Positions 10,354 through 19,795 of a stretch of 32,420 nt of DNA are shown in pieces. Source of the stretch: Myxococcales bacterium (GTDB lineage: Bacteria > Myxococcota_A > Bradymonadia > Bradymonadales > Bradymonadaceae). Position numbers and translations under genes: made by a program. The notes beneath the pieces are model-generated. The model saw only the letters and a program-made list of their open reading frames with translations. It made no database searches and had not been told where the DNA came from. Each line of letters opens with the position of its first letter. Position 1 is the stretch's first letter. The stretch spans positions 1 to 32,420 of the forward strand of contig SLPW01000514.1 of assembly GCA_007131755.1 (NCBI GenBank), read 5' to 3'.

Positions 10354-11268
10354 ATGCAGATTGCTGCTGCCGTGGCCGAGGCGGCCCACCGGATCGGGCT
10401 GTCATTGAGCGTCGACGGCGACCCCTCGCTGCCGATCAAGATGCACCGCAGCGGCTGGACCGTCGAGATCGACGCCGCCGATCTCTTCGACGCCTCAAAA
10501 AGTCGCACCCATCACCTCCGGGCGGCCTGGGCGCTCCTGGGCGTGCGCCTGGGCATCGACAAATTGAGCGCCTCCGACGACGACGAACCCGCCCCCTCCT
10601 CTCCGCAACAATTTCGACGAACTCCTGTGCGGCGCTATCACGAGGCCCCTTCGGTCCACGGCGATCGCCTCCAATTTCTGGTGCCCACCATAACGCGTCA
10701 GACCTTCGAAGCCGTCGCCGGGACCACTGCTTTGAGTCGCAACTGGCTATTCATCCAACTGGAGATCCTCCTGTTGCGGGAGACGGGAAAGCGTCTCGAC
10801 ATCCTGACCGACGACGAATCTCAGCCCAATGACAGCAGCGATGATCGACGCTGGCAAAAAGCGCGCTCCGCCCTTTTCTATCAGTCCTATAAAATACGTC
10901 CCATATCGACGGTTGACGTCCCCGGCGGAAGACTGCGCATTATCGAGACCGGTGAGGGCTTCGGCGCATCGCGAGCGCTGCTTCTCCCCGAATTCGACTA
11001 TGACGCCTCCCGGGACTACGGCTACCTGGCGATTCCCACCCGAGATCGACTCATCATCGCCCGACCTCGCGAACGCGAGGTCGCCCCGCAGATGCTCCCT
11101 GGTCTGCGCGACGCTCTCACGGACTCCATGGGCTCGTCCAACTTCGCCCTCACCGACGCCATCGTACAACTGGAGCCCGACAACCTACGCCTTCTCCAAG
11201 AGCCCACCCTTCGCCTCGACATCGATCCTCCACCCTCGGAGCGTATCCTCTCCGTGACTCCTCCTTGA
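10354..11268 (+). CDS. Hypothetical protein, probable divergent DUF1444-like
   Basis: ATG abuts the preceding TGA; C-terminal pattern GEGFGASRALLLPEF...YGYLAIPTRDRLIIAR resembles DUF1444 from memory. Confidence 0.75.
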   Translation: MQIAAAVAEAAHRIGLSLSVDGDPSLPIKMHRSGWTVEIDAADLFDASKSRTHHLRAAWALLGVRLGIDKLSASDDDEPAPSSPQQFRRTPVRRYHEAPSVHGDRLQFLVPTITRQTFEAVAGTTALSRNWLFIQLEILLLRETGKRLDILTDDESQPNDSSDDRRWQKARSALFYQSYKIRPISTVDVPGGRLRIIETGEGFGASRALLLPEFDYDASRDYGYLAIPTRDRLIIARPREREVAPQMLPGLRDALTDSMGSSNFALTDAIVQLEPDNLRLLQEPTLRLDIDPPPSERILSVTPP

Positions 11269-11347
11269 ATTTGGTCGGTTTTCCTCCCTATATGCGTGTC
11301 TATACGTCAGTGCGTGCCGTCCTCTCTCTTCTTTCCCAGGACCAAAT

Positions 11348-12157
11348 ATGAGCGACACCGATCATCTCCATGAGCTAACCGAGGTCCTGCGCAGCCGACG
11401 CCTGGAAGTCGACCTCGTCGAGGACACCCTCAACGTCAGCCAGGGAACGGGGATCATGGCCCACAAGGCCCATCTCGATCCTCGCCCCCTGCTCGACATC
11501 TTGAGCGATGACGAGGCCCATCGGCGCCGACAGATCGCCGCCTACGCAAGCGGCGTCAAACACGTCCTCCTCGAACCTGCTCGATCCAAGGCTGCACAGT
11601 GGGACTTCATCAAAAGCGCCGGCGGCCTCCTTCCCGGTTTGCACGTCTCCACCTTCGAACTCGGCGTAGAAGCCGCCGCCGGTGAGTCACCCTGGACCCT
11701 CGATTTTCCCGGCGATCTCATCGTCGCCTATTTTATCAAGCTCGACCGCGGCATCCGCGTCCTGACCGCTCCCCAGGTCCAGCGCTGGGACGTCAGCGAC
11801 GACCGCATCACCTCCGCCGCCCGAAGTCTCCTCTTTCACAACACGCGCCACCAGACCTTCCAGCCCTTCGGCGATACGCAATCGGTGCGCCGCCTTCACG
11901 CCGGTGACGGCCATGACGCCGCCCGATGCCTCGTCATCGCAGACGCCTTTTATACCGAGATCGACTCCGGTTTTCGCTTCTCCCTGCCCACGCCCGATCA
12001 CTTCCTCTGCGTCTTCAATAATAACGACGAAACCATGGCAGAATTGAGCGCCGCGACCAAAGAGGTGTACCGCGACGCCGACTATCCGCTGTCAGAAACC
12101 CTCTTTCGCTTTGAATCGGGACGTCCCCTGCCTCTGGAGGAAACCGACCATGAGTGA
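11348..12157 (+). CDS. Hypothetical protein, probable DUF1444-like
   Basis: GDGHDAARCLVIADAF...FSLPTPDHFLCVF...TKEVYRDADYPLSETLFRFESG resembles the DUF1444 C-terminus. Confidence 0.75.
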   Translation: MSDTDHLHELTEVLRSRRLEVDLVEDTLNVSQGTGIMAHKAHLDPRPLLDILSDDEAHRRRQIAAYASGVKHVLLEPARSKAAQWDFIKSAGGLLPGLHVSTFELGVEAAAGESPWTLDFPGDLIVAYFIKLDRGIRVLTAPQVQRWDVSDDRITSAARSLLFHNTRHQTFQPFGDTQSVRRLHAGDGHDAARCLVIADAFYTEIDSGFRFSLPTPDHFLCVFNNNDETMAELSAATKEVYRDADYPLSETLFRFESGRPLPLEETDHE

Positions 12158-12665
12158 AAGACACCCCGAAATTGACCCCACCCTGCCCGAAGTGGTTCAA
12201 AATTTTCTCAGAAGCGGCGCCGAACTCGAGGAGATCCGTCTCGACGAACGCGGCGAATGGACACACGAGGGATTGCGTTTCGAAAACTCCCGTCTCATCG
12301 GGCTCTTCTCCCGCAGCATCGGACGCACCGAGGGAGGCACGTGGATCCTCGAGATCGGGCCCTTTACGTACCCCATCACCGTCGAGGACACCGGGTTTTT
12401 CGTCGAAGCCGTCGACTGGTCCGAACAGCCGCCCCGCCTACGCCTGAGCGACGACACCTCAGAACCCCTGGACGTCCACTCCTTGGAATACCGCCCCGGC
12501 GGACGTCTCTACTGCCGGATCAAAGACGGCGCCTTCCGCGCTCGTTTCAAACACAACGCCTACCACTCCATCATGGACCACCTTCACGAAGAGGACGGCA
12601 AGGTCATCCTCTCCGTGACCGGCACCCAGATATGCCTCGCCGACCTCGATGAGTTGCGGGAGTGA
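12150..12665 (+). CDS. DUF1285-like protein
   Basis: ATG (MSERHPEI) overlaps the previous stop by 8 nt; DERGEWTHEGLRFENSRLIGLFSRSI...ILEIGPFTYPITVEDTGFFVEAV matches the DUF1285 pattern as recalled. Confidence 0.75.
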   Translation: MSERHPEIDPTLPEVVQNFLRSGAELEEIRLDERGEWTHEGLRFENSRLIGLFSRSIGRTEGGTWILEIGPFTYPITVEDTGFFVEAVDWSEQPPRLRLSDDTSEPLDVHSLEYRPGGRLYCRIKDGAFRARFKHNAYHSIMDHLHEEDGKVILSVTGTQICLADLDELRE

Positions 12666-12812
12666 TCAATTCATCGTCGAAAAAATTTGCAGTCTTCTCA
12701 CCACTCCCTAGTGTCTACCTTGTACCTGCCAACGCCGCAGTCCCCAGATTGGCGTTCGCAGCCCTCGTGCCAAGGATGGCCGAATCAGTTCCCGCAGTGA
12801 CACGGAGTCGTC

Positions 12813-13256
12813 ATGAATACCAACCAGTTTTCGTCCCAACAGTCCCCGGAAAAACGAAACGGAGCCGAGGGCACCAACCAGGTGCTGACTCTGCGCTCCG
12901 GAACGGGCGCCCCCATCTTCGAGCCCGGACCCCACACCCGGATTCGTCGCAATCCGGTCCGGGCCATCGCATCCCTTACGTGGGAGGGCGGACCTCGCGA
13001 AGTCTTCGGACAAATCCGAGACGTCAGCCTCACCGGTTGTTTGCTGCGCACGGAATCCACGATCCCCGTCGATTCCGATCTTGATATCACCATCACCCTC
13101 GTCGGCGCTCGCAGCGAGGCTGGTTTTGAAGTGCGCGCCACCGTTCGCCGTCAGACCACAATTGACGGACGCCGTGGATACGGCCTCGAATTCCTCTTTC
13201 CTTCGACCCGACACCGAAGGGCCGTGCAGGCCCTCTACTCCGAGACTGCCCGTTGA
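12813..13256 (+). CDS. PilZ-domain protein (putative c-di-GMP receptor)
   Basis: R-rich motif RIRRNPVRAIASL followed by DVSLTGCLL and RRGYGLEF; SD-like CGGAG upstream of the ATG. Confidence 0.8.
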   Translation: MNTNQFSSQQSPEKRNGAEGTNQVLTLRSGTGAPIFEPGPHTRIRRNPVRAIASLTWEGGPREVFGQIRDVSLTGCLLRTESTIPVDSDLDITITLVGARSEAGFEVRATVRRQTTIDGRRGYGLEFLFPSTRHRRAVQALYSETAR

Positions 13257-13259
13257 CCC

Positions 13260-14477
13260 ATGGAGATTCTGGTCGTCGTTGACGCCACGAATTCCCGCGC
13301 GCCCGACGGCCCGGCGACAGTAGTCGCCGGGCTGTCTCTTTTGGAGCGCTCCCTGCGGCTGGCCGAGATCTGCGGGGGCGACGAAATTCTCCTCTGCACT
13401 ACCAATCCTTCCGCCCTTCCCCCCTGCGACATCGCTCACCGCAAAATCTCCGTCCAACCCATCTCTCCCGGCGATCCCCTCGACCCCAGGCTCCGACCCG
13501 ATATCGTCCTCTTCCTCGATGCCGAAACGGTCTACGATCGTTCATATCTACAGCAGGTCGTGAAGTCCTTTACAGACACCGACCCGGGAGAGGCCGTCCG
13601 TACAGCCGATGCACTCCTGGCAATGAAGCGGCTCGCTCCCGACGAAAAACTTCAACCAACACCCGAAAAACTCCTAAAGCATCGCTATAACTTCCCCCCT
13701 CGACTATCAGGTGGTTGGACCGTGCCCGTCGACTCTCGCCGTGCCGCGCAGCGCGCGGAGCGACGCATCTGGAATAGCTGCCGAAAGCCCGAAGACGGAA
13801 TCATCTCCAGACACCTCAACCGCCACTTCAGCCTCGCCATAAGTCGACGCCTGGCTCCCACGTCTCTACGACCCGATCACGTCACGGCCGTCACATTTTT
13901 TCTCGGCATCGCCGCCGCGCTGGCGGCGGCCATCGGCGGATACGCCGGATTTCTGGTCGCCGGCGTCCTCTATCAGTTAAATTCGATCATCGACGGAGTC
14001 GACGGAGAGCTGGCTCGCGCACGTTATGAGTTCAGCCTGCGTGGAGAGTGGCTGGATACGCTGAGCGACGATCTATCGGATCTATTGATCTACCTCGGCA
14101 TCGGCATCGGTGCCTGGCGCACCGCCGTCGAATTTCCGGGCCCCTTCGAGCCCACCGCCTGGCTTGCGCTAGGGATCACCGCTGCCGTCGCCAAGCTCGC
14201 CACCATCGTTATCTATTACCGATGGCTCGCCAGGCGCGGCCGAGGCGATCTCCTCTCCTTTCAGTGGAGCTTCGAAAAAAATAGCGACGGCAATACCACA
14301 GATCGCATCCTTCGAAGCCTGCGCTATCTCTTTCGCAAGGACTTCGTCGTCTTCCTGGCCATGATCATGAGTTTTGGCGGCTATCTCCCTCATCTGCTGC
14401 TTCTGCTTGCTCCGGGCAATCTCGTCGTCGCCCTGAGTGTTCTGCTTCAACACCGCACGTTCAGCGAAGAATTTTGA
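13260..14477 (+). CDS. CDP-alcohol phosphatidyltransferase with N-terminal nucleotidyltransferase-like region
   Basis: Exact family signature DG-x2-AR-x8-G-x3-D-x3-D in DGELARARYEFSLRGEWLDTLSDD; multiple TM segments. Confidence 0.85.
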   Translation: MEILVVVDATNSRAPDGPATVVAGLSLLERSLRLAEICGGDEILLCTTNPSALPPCDIAHRKISVQPISPGDPLDPRLRPDIVLFLDAETVYDRSYLQQVVKSFTDTDPGEAVRTADALLAMKRLAPDEKLQPTPEKLLKHRYNFPPRLSGGWTVPVDSRRAAQRAERRIWNSCRKPEDGIISRHLNRHFSLAISRRLAPTSLRPDHVTAVTFFLGIAAALAAAIGGYAGFLVAGVLYQLNSIIDGVDGELARARYEFSLRGEWLDTLSDDLSDLLIYLGIGIGAWRTAVEFPGPFEPTAWLALGITAAVAKLATIVIYYRWLARRGRGDLLSFQWSFEKNSDGNTTDRILRSLRYLFRKDFVVFLAMIMSFGGYLPHLLLLLAPGNLVVALSVLLQHRTFSEEF

Positions 14478-14573
14478 ACCCTCTTCGCATTCGGCGGGTG
14501 AAATTCCCTCGGCGGTGCGCTACGGTGGGTTGACCTCTCGGATTTTATCCCCGCTCACTCCAAGGACATCCAA

Positions 14574-17500
14574 ATGTCGTATCCGAGGGTGCGCTGCACC
14601 CATCACCTGTCGCTTCTCGTCGCCGGCACCATTGCCGCCACAATTTTCGGACTCGGTTGTGGCTCCAGCGATGTGGACCCCTTCGAAAACCAGGACATCA
14701 TCATCGACGATGTCGAGGGCTACGATGTCCCCGACGCAGGTGACGTGGATCCCTCCGATCCCGACACGGACATCCCCGACACGGACATCCCCGACACGGA
14801 CATCCCCGATACGGACATCCCCGACGTCGATCCGCCTGATCCGGACGATATCGTAGAATGCGACAACCCCCTTCCCGAACCGCCGGCCGGTGAGCGCTGC
14901 GTGGTTCTTCCCGGAACCAACGATCACCTCGTTTTTCAGGGAACCCTTCTCGTCGGTGACGAGATCTACGAAGAGGGTACGCTCATCGTCGACGATCAGG
15001 CGCCGAACCGCCGTATTGAGTGCGCGGGCTGTGATTGCGCCGATGATCCCATCGTCGACGAAGCGACCATCGTCTCCTGCCCCGACACGGTCATCTCGCC
15101 GGGTCTCATCAACCCTCACGACCACCTGACCTTCGCCCAGGGCTGGCCCCAGCCTCACGGTGATGAACGCTACGACCACCGCCACGACTGGCGTACCGGA
15201 GCCCGCGGCCACTCCAGAATTAATGTATCTCCTTCCGGTGGCAGCAATAACGCCGTCAGCAGTTATGGCGAACTGCGCATGCTCTTCGGAGGCGCTACGA
15301 GCATCGCTGGCTCTACGGCCGCCGCCGACGCCAGCGGCCTTTTGCGAAACCTCGACCAGCTTGACGAAACAGAAGGACTCGAGACCATCGACGTGCGCTA
15401 CAGCACCTTTCCCCTCGGTGACTCCGACGGAACCCTCCTCGCCGAGGGCTGCGCCTACGGAAATATCGACAGCGAATATGACGACGGCATCTACCTTCCC
15501 CACATCGCCGAGGGCATCGACGACGAGGCCAGAAACGAAATCCACTGCCTCGCCGGTGCCTCGGGACGAAATCTGATCCAAGACAACACCTCCATCATCC
15601 ACGGCATCGCCGTCAACGCCCGCGACGTGGCCATGATCGCCGATCGCGGCGCGACGCTCGTCTGGTCACCGCGCACCAATATCGATCTCTACGGCAACAC
15701 CGCACCGGTCCCTCTATATCACCGCTTCGGCGTCCCCATCGGCCTCGGCACCGATTGGTCCACCAGCGGTTCCATGAATATGCTCCGCGAGTTGGAGTGC
15801 GCCGACTATCTCAACCGCATGCACTTCAACAACACCTTTACGGACGCCGAATTGTGGAAGATGGCCACCTACTGGGCCGCCATCACCATGGGCGCCGACC
15901 ATAAGCTGGGCCTTCTGTACCCGAACTACGTCGCCGACATCACGATCTTCGACGACAGGGGCCGAACTCCCTATCGGGCCATCATCGACGCCGACATCGA
16001 CGAAATTGCCCTCGTCTTGCGTGGCGGAGAGCCCCTGTACGGTGACGCCCAACTCGTCGAGGACCTCGTCGGCGCCACGGACTCCGAACAATGCGAATTG
16101 GTCGACGTCTGCGATCGCGACCGCCGCGTTTGCGTGGAGCTCGATATCGGTGAGACCATCGCCGATCTGGAGGCGGCGATCCCCGAAGACTCCTACCCCC
16201 TCTTCTTCTGCGGTGATCCGGAAGACGAACCGACCTGTGTCCCATCGCGCCCCAGCGAATACGACGGCATCACCGGCTCCGACAGCTCCGGCGACGGCGT
16301 CCCGGACTCCGTCGACAACTGCCCCGACTACTTCAACCCCATCCGCCCCATGGACGGCGGGATTCAGTCCGATATCAACGGCAACGGCATCGGCGATGTC
16401 TGCGATCCCTGTCCGTTGAGCGAAGATCTGGACTGCACTCACATCGATCCCGGTGACTGGTCCGGGGACGGTGTGCCCAACGAAGAGGACAACTGCCCCT
16501 TTCACTACAACCCACTACAGGAAGACTCATCCGGCGACGGCGTCGGTGATGTATGTAGCCCCTGCCCGGACCGGGAGATCACGCCCGGTCGACCCTGCCC
16601 CTACGATATCTACGAGATCAAAAACGGTGATGTCGACGAAGGCACAGCCCTGGAGCTTCGCGACGTCCTGGTGACGGCCGTCAATGTCGGCGAGGGGCTC
16701 TTCGTTCAGGTCCATCCCGAAGAAGAGGGCTTTCAGGGCGTCGATCGCAGCGGCCTCTACGTCTATCTGCGTCACGACCTCGAGGATGAGGAATTCCCTC
16801 AGCCGGGCGACCGGATCAGTATCGTCGGCTCCGTCAGCGTCTTCTTCAGCCAGACCCAACTCGCAGACGTGTCGACCGTCGAAATTCTGTCCTCGGGCCA
16901 CGAACTCCCGGAGCCGGAGCTCGTCACCCCTGAAGAGGTGGAAAACGGTGGCTCTCGCCAGTGGGATCTTGAAGGAGTCCTCGTCGAAGTCCAGGACCTG
17001 ACCGTCACCGACGACGACCCCGGCCCGGGAGCCGGTCAGCAGGAATCTCCCGACGAATTCGTCGTCAACGACTCTCTCTACGTCAATAACTTCTTCTACA
17101 CCATCGATCCCAAACCCCAGGTAGGCGACACCTTTGAATCCATCACCGGTGTATTGCGCTGGGCCAATAGCAGAAGCCGCCTCGAGCCTCGTGGAGAGGA
17201 CGATATCGTCGACGGGCCCCCACAATTGGATCGCTTCGATCCCGACGTCGTCTACGCCGAGGTCTCGGCCTCCCCTATTCCCATGCTCAACCTCTACCTC
17301 GATCGACCCGCTGAGGAGCTCATCGACATTAGCCTCAACTCCAGCGACTCCGATATCGTCTTCGTCGAGGATGAAGTCTCCTTCCAGCCCGGCCAGGAGT
17401 CGATCTCGGTGGAGATTCAAGCCCTCCAGGCACAACAGACGCCGGTGATCATCGAGGCCTTCGATGGCGAGGTCACCGTCAGCGCCACCGTCTACACCTA

Positions 17501-19310
17501 CGATGACGAAATGGAGCGCTATCTGGAGAGCTTCGGAGCGCAGAAGAGCGGATTTCTCAGCGATGAAACTCTCATCTTCACCGCCGAACTCAATGTCCCC
17601 GCCCCCAGCGGCGGAGACACCCTGGATTTGGAATTCTTTCCCAGCTTTGATGCTGGCCTCCCCGGCGAAATTACCTTTGCCCCCGGAGATAAGGTCGCCG
17701 AAGTCAGCGTCGAACTCTCCGATGACCTCGTCGGCCGCCACGTGGCAGCAGCCACTCACGAAAATAACGCCGAGTTCTTCGGCTTCGAGATCTTCCTGGC
17801 CTCCGAGATCTTTTTGGAGACCTTTTCCAACTTCTCCACCAGTGGCACCGCCTACCACGATGGATCCTTTACGGGCGATCTGGGCTTTGACTGGCATTAT
17901 ACCAACGCTCGCCAAGCTACGGGCACTTCCTCCCCGACCCCCATCGACGACAACTCCATGACCTTCCAGACCGATGAGGGCTCGGTGCGCGCAGAGAATA
18001 TCCCCGGCGACATCTCCACATTCGCCGTGGATATGAAGAAGGCCTTTACCGGTGCCGGCGACCGCCAACTGGCCCTTCTCATCAACGATGAAGAAGTGGC
18101 CACCTCCATCGTCTTCGATGAGGACGACGTAGTCCACGAATTCCGCGTCGACGACATCGGTGTCACCGGCGGCTTCGACCTCGAAGTCAGCTCCATTGGC
18201 GGTCGACAGATCACCATCGACAATCTGCGCTGGTCCGACGGCCCCACCCTCGAGGCCGCTCCAGAAGAGGTTGATTTTGCCCCCATCCTCCTCGACAGCT
18301 TCGCCCCCGACTTTGCCTTCCTGGAAGTCTCCGACTCCCCTGAAGACGTCCTGACTCTTCACTCCCTGAAGCCCGCCTTGGAAGAGACCACCGTCTCGCT
18401 GAGCTATGGCGACAGCGCCATTGTCGGCCCCGATGAGGTCACCTTCCAGCCCGGTGAATTCTTCGTCACCATTGCGCTGCAGGCCGACGAAGGCCGCCCG
18501 GAACCGGTGGAGATCGAGGCATCCTTCGATGGCCAGACCGTGACCGCCGAAGTCCATCCCTTCGATGAGACGACGCCGCGGACCATCACCGCTCTCGAAG
18601 CCTGTCCTTCGGCCCTCGTTGATCATCCTGTGGAGTTTCTGGTCGAGATCGACATTCCCGCCGGAGAAGACGGCTTCGCCATCGACGTCGAGGTCGATCC
18701 CGACAGCGCCGTCACCTCATCTCCTTCGGAGGTCATCCTCGATGAAGGCCAATTCTTTACCACCTTCTCTCTGACCTTCGTCGAGGAGCATTCCTCCGTG
18801 GACGTCACGTTGACCACCAACGACGACGAGGAAACCCTCAACGTGGCAACCTTCGACGCAACACCTCCGCTGGTAGAGGATTTCTCACAACTGCAACCCG
18901 ACCCGGACTTCGGAGATGGCAATTTCACTGGAAATTATGGACTCCTCTGGTCCTACTTCGGTGCACGAGGCACGGAGTCTCAGGCCATCGACGGCATTTC
19001 ACTTCTCTTCGACGCCGACGGGACGCGCTCTTTGGAGGTGACCAATCCTCCCGGTGGGCTCTCCTCCTTCGAAGTCGAGGCTCGACTCACCGACGATGCC
19101 GACGAAGACGGCCAGCTCGAGCTCTTCATCGATTCTCAGAGCCTGGCAACTTCCGAAGTCCTGGAGGTCCCCTCCAACGGCGACCCTCAGACTCTGACTT
19201 TCGTCGTCGACGATATCGATGGACAGTGTGTGCAGGCCCTCGAACTTCGATCCATTGGTGATGGCGAGGTCGTCATCGACAACCTCACACTGTCACCGTA
19301 TACGCTGTGA
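14574..19310 (+). CDS. Large lipoprotein with amidohydrolase domain, thrombospondin type 3-like Ca-binding repeats, OB-like region and duplicated C-terminal beta modules
   Basis: Lipobox GLGCGSS; metal-binding SPGLINPHDHLTF and LGTDWSTSGSMNMLRELECADYLN; DSSGDGVPDSVDNCPDYFNP and WSGDGVPNEEDNCPFHYNP repeats; AAGGA SD. Confidence 0.85.
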   Translation: MSYPRVRCTHHLSLLVAGTIAATIFGLGCGSSDVDPFENQDIIIDDVEGYDVPDAGDVDPSDPDTDIPDTDIPDTDIPDTDIPDVDPPDPDDIVECDNPLPEPPAGERCVVLPGTNDHLVFQGTLLVGDEIYEEGTLIVDDQAPNRRIECAGCDCADDPIVDEATIVSCPDTVISPGLINPHDHLTFAQGWPQPHGDERYDHRHDWRTGARGHSRINVSPSGGSNNAVSSYGELRMLFGGATSIAGSTAAADASGLLRNLDQLDETEGLETIDVRYSTFPLGDSDGTLLAEGCAYGNIDSEYDDGIYLPHIAEGIDDEARNEIHCLAGASGRNLIQDNTSIIHGIAVNARDVAMIADRGATLVWSPRTNIDLYGNTAPVPLYHRFGVPIGLGTDWSTSGSMNMLRELECADYLNRMHFNNTFTDAELWKMATYWAAITMGADHKLGLLYPNYVADITIFDDRGRTPYRAIIDADIDEIALVLRGGEPLYGDAQLVEDLVGATDSEQCELVDVCDRDRRVCVELDIGETIADLEAAIPEDSYPLFFCGDPEDEPTCVPSRPSEYDGITGSDSSGDGVPDSVDNCPDYFNPIRPMDGGIQSDINGNGIGDVCDPCPLSEDLDCTHIDPGDWSGDGVPNEEDNCPFHYNPLQEDSSGDGVGDVCSPCPDREITPGRPCPYDIYEIKNGDVDEGTALELRDVLVTAVNVGEGLFVQVHPEEEGFQGVDRSGLYVYLRHDLEDEEFPQPGDRISIVGSVSVFFSQTQLADVSTVEILSSGHELPEPELVTPEEVENGGSRQWDLEGVLVEVQDLTVTDDDPGPGAGQQESPDEFVVNDSLYVNNFFYTIDPKPQVGDTFESITGVLRWANSRSRLEPRGEDDIVDGPPQLDRFDPDVVYAEVSASPIPMLNLYLDRPAEELIDISLNSSDSDIVFVEDEVSFQPGQESISVEIQALQAQQTPVIIEAFDGEVTVSATVYTYDDEMERYLESFGAQKSGFLSDETLIFTAELNVPAPSGGDTLDLEFFPSFDAGLPGEITFAPGDKVAEVSVELSDDLVGRHVAAATHENNAEFFGFEIFLASEIFLETFSNFSTSGTAYHDGSFTGDLGFDWHYTNARQATGTSSPTPIDDNSMTFQTDEGSVRAENIPGDISTFAVDMKKAFTGAGDRQLALLINDEEVATSIVFDEDDVVHEFRVDDIGVTGGFDLEVSSIGGRQITIDNLRWSDGPTLEAAPEEVDFAPILLDSFAPDFAFLEVSDSPEDVLTLHSLKPALEETTVSLSYGDSAIVGPDEVTFQPGEFFVTIALQADEGRPEPVEIEASFDGQTVTAEVHPFDETTPRTITALEACPSALVDHPVEFLVEIDIPAGEDGFAIDVEVDPDSAVTSSPSEVILDEGQFFTTFSLTFVEEHSSVDVTLTTNDDEETLNVATFDATPPLVEDFSQLQPDPDFGDGNFTGNYGLLWSYFGARGTESQAIDGISLLFDADGTRSLEVTNPPGGLSSFEVEARLTDDADEDGQLELFIDSQSLATSEVLEVPSNGDPQTLTFVVDDIDGQCVQALELRSIGDGEVVIDNLTLSPYTL
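14763..14822 (+). repeat. 4 x 15-bp in-frame tandem repeat encoding DTDIP
   Basis: gacacggacatcccc x3 plus gatacggacatcccc, inside the lipoprotein linker. Confidence 0.95.
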
Positions 19311-19480
19311 AGCTCGAACTCCCTGGGCGCTGTGCCTCTAATATATCTGCCGGTTGCATCCACGGCGCGTTAGCGGTAAAGAGTCGCCGCGGCGTATATT
19401 TCGGGACGACTTGACTGATGGATGATATGGCATTGGTCCCCGGCGACTGGCGCCGCCAATTTATTGTATGGATGTGATGA

Positions 19481-19507
19481 GCCCGGTCTCTTTATCCGAG
19501 ACCGGGC
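19481..19507 (+). terminator. Hairpin terminator-like element downstream of the 1578-aa lipoprotein
   Basis: gcccggtctc-tttatcc-gagaccgggc, perfect 10-bp stem followed by the T-rich ttggtatttt. Confidence 0.65.
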
Positions 19508-19795
19508 TTGGTATTTTAAAGACATTCGATTTTCCTTAGCCCGCGGCCAGCCCCGCCGCATTTCAGGCTACTAGCCCGAATCGTACCACCGCCCCCCACG
19601 CATGATTCTGCGAATATCGCGAGTTTTGTGTACTTGAAGCACTCCGGCACTACCTGATAGAAGTATAGGGTAGAAACCGGGCCCTCCTATTTCGACACGA
19701 GATTCATCACCGACCGGCACACGCCTTCGTGAGCCCGTGATTCTACAAACTCCTGCTCCTCAGTCGTGACCACCCGAGGATCTCGCGAGTCATTG

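Noticed and set aside
6988-10389. Long minus-strand ORFs (593 and 538 aa) opposite the lipoprotein and phosphoesterase
   Set aside because: Asp/Val/Gly-rich shadow ORFs produced by GAC/GTC-biased codons on the real plus-strand genes; no recognisable motifs.
14520-15602. 360-aa minus-strand ORF including VGDVRVGDVR repeats
   Set aside because: The repeats are the reverse complement of the DTDIP-coding tandem repeat in the real gene.
16527-18626. 699-aa minus-strand ORF
   Set aside because: Antisense shadow of the 1578-aa lipoprotein with mirrored Asp/Val composition.
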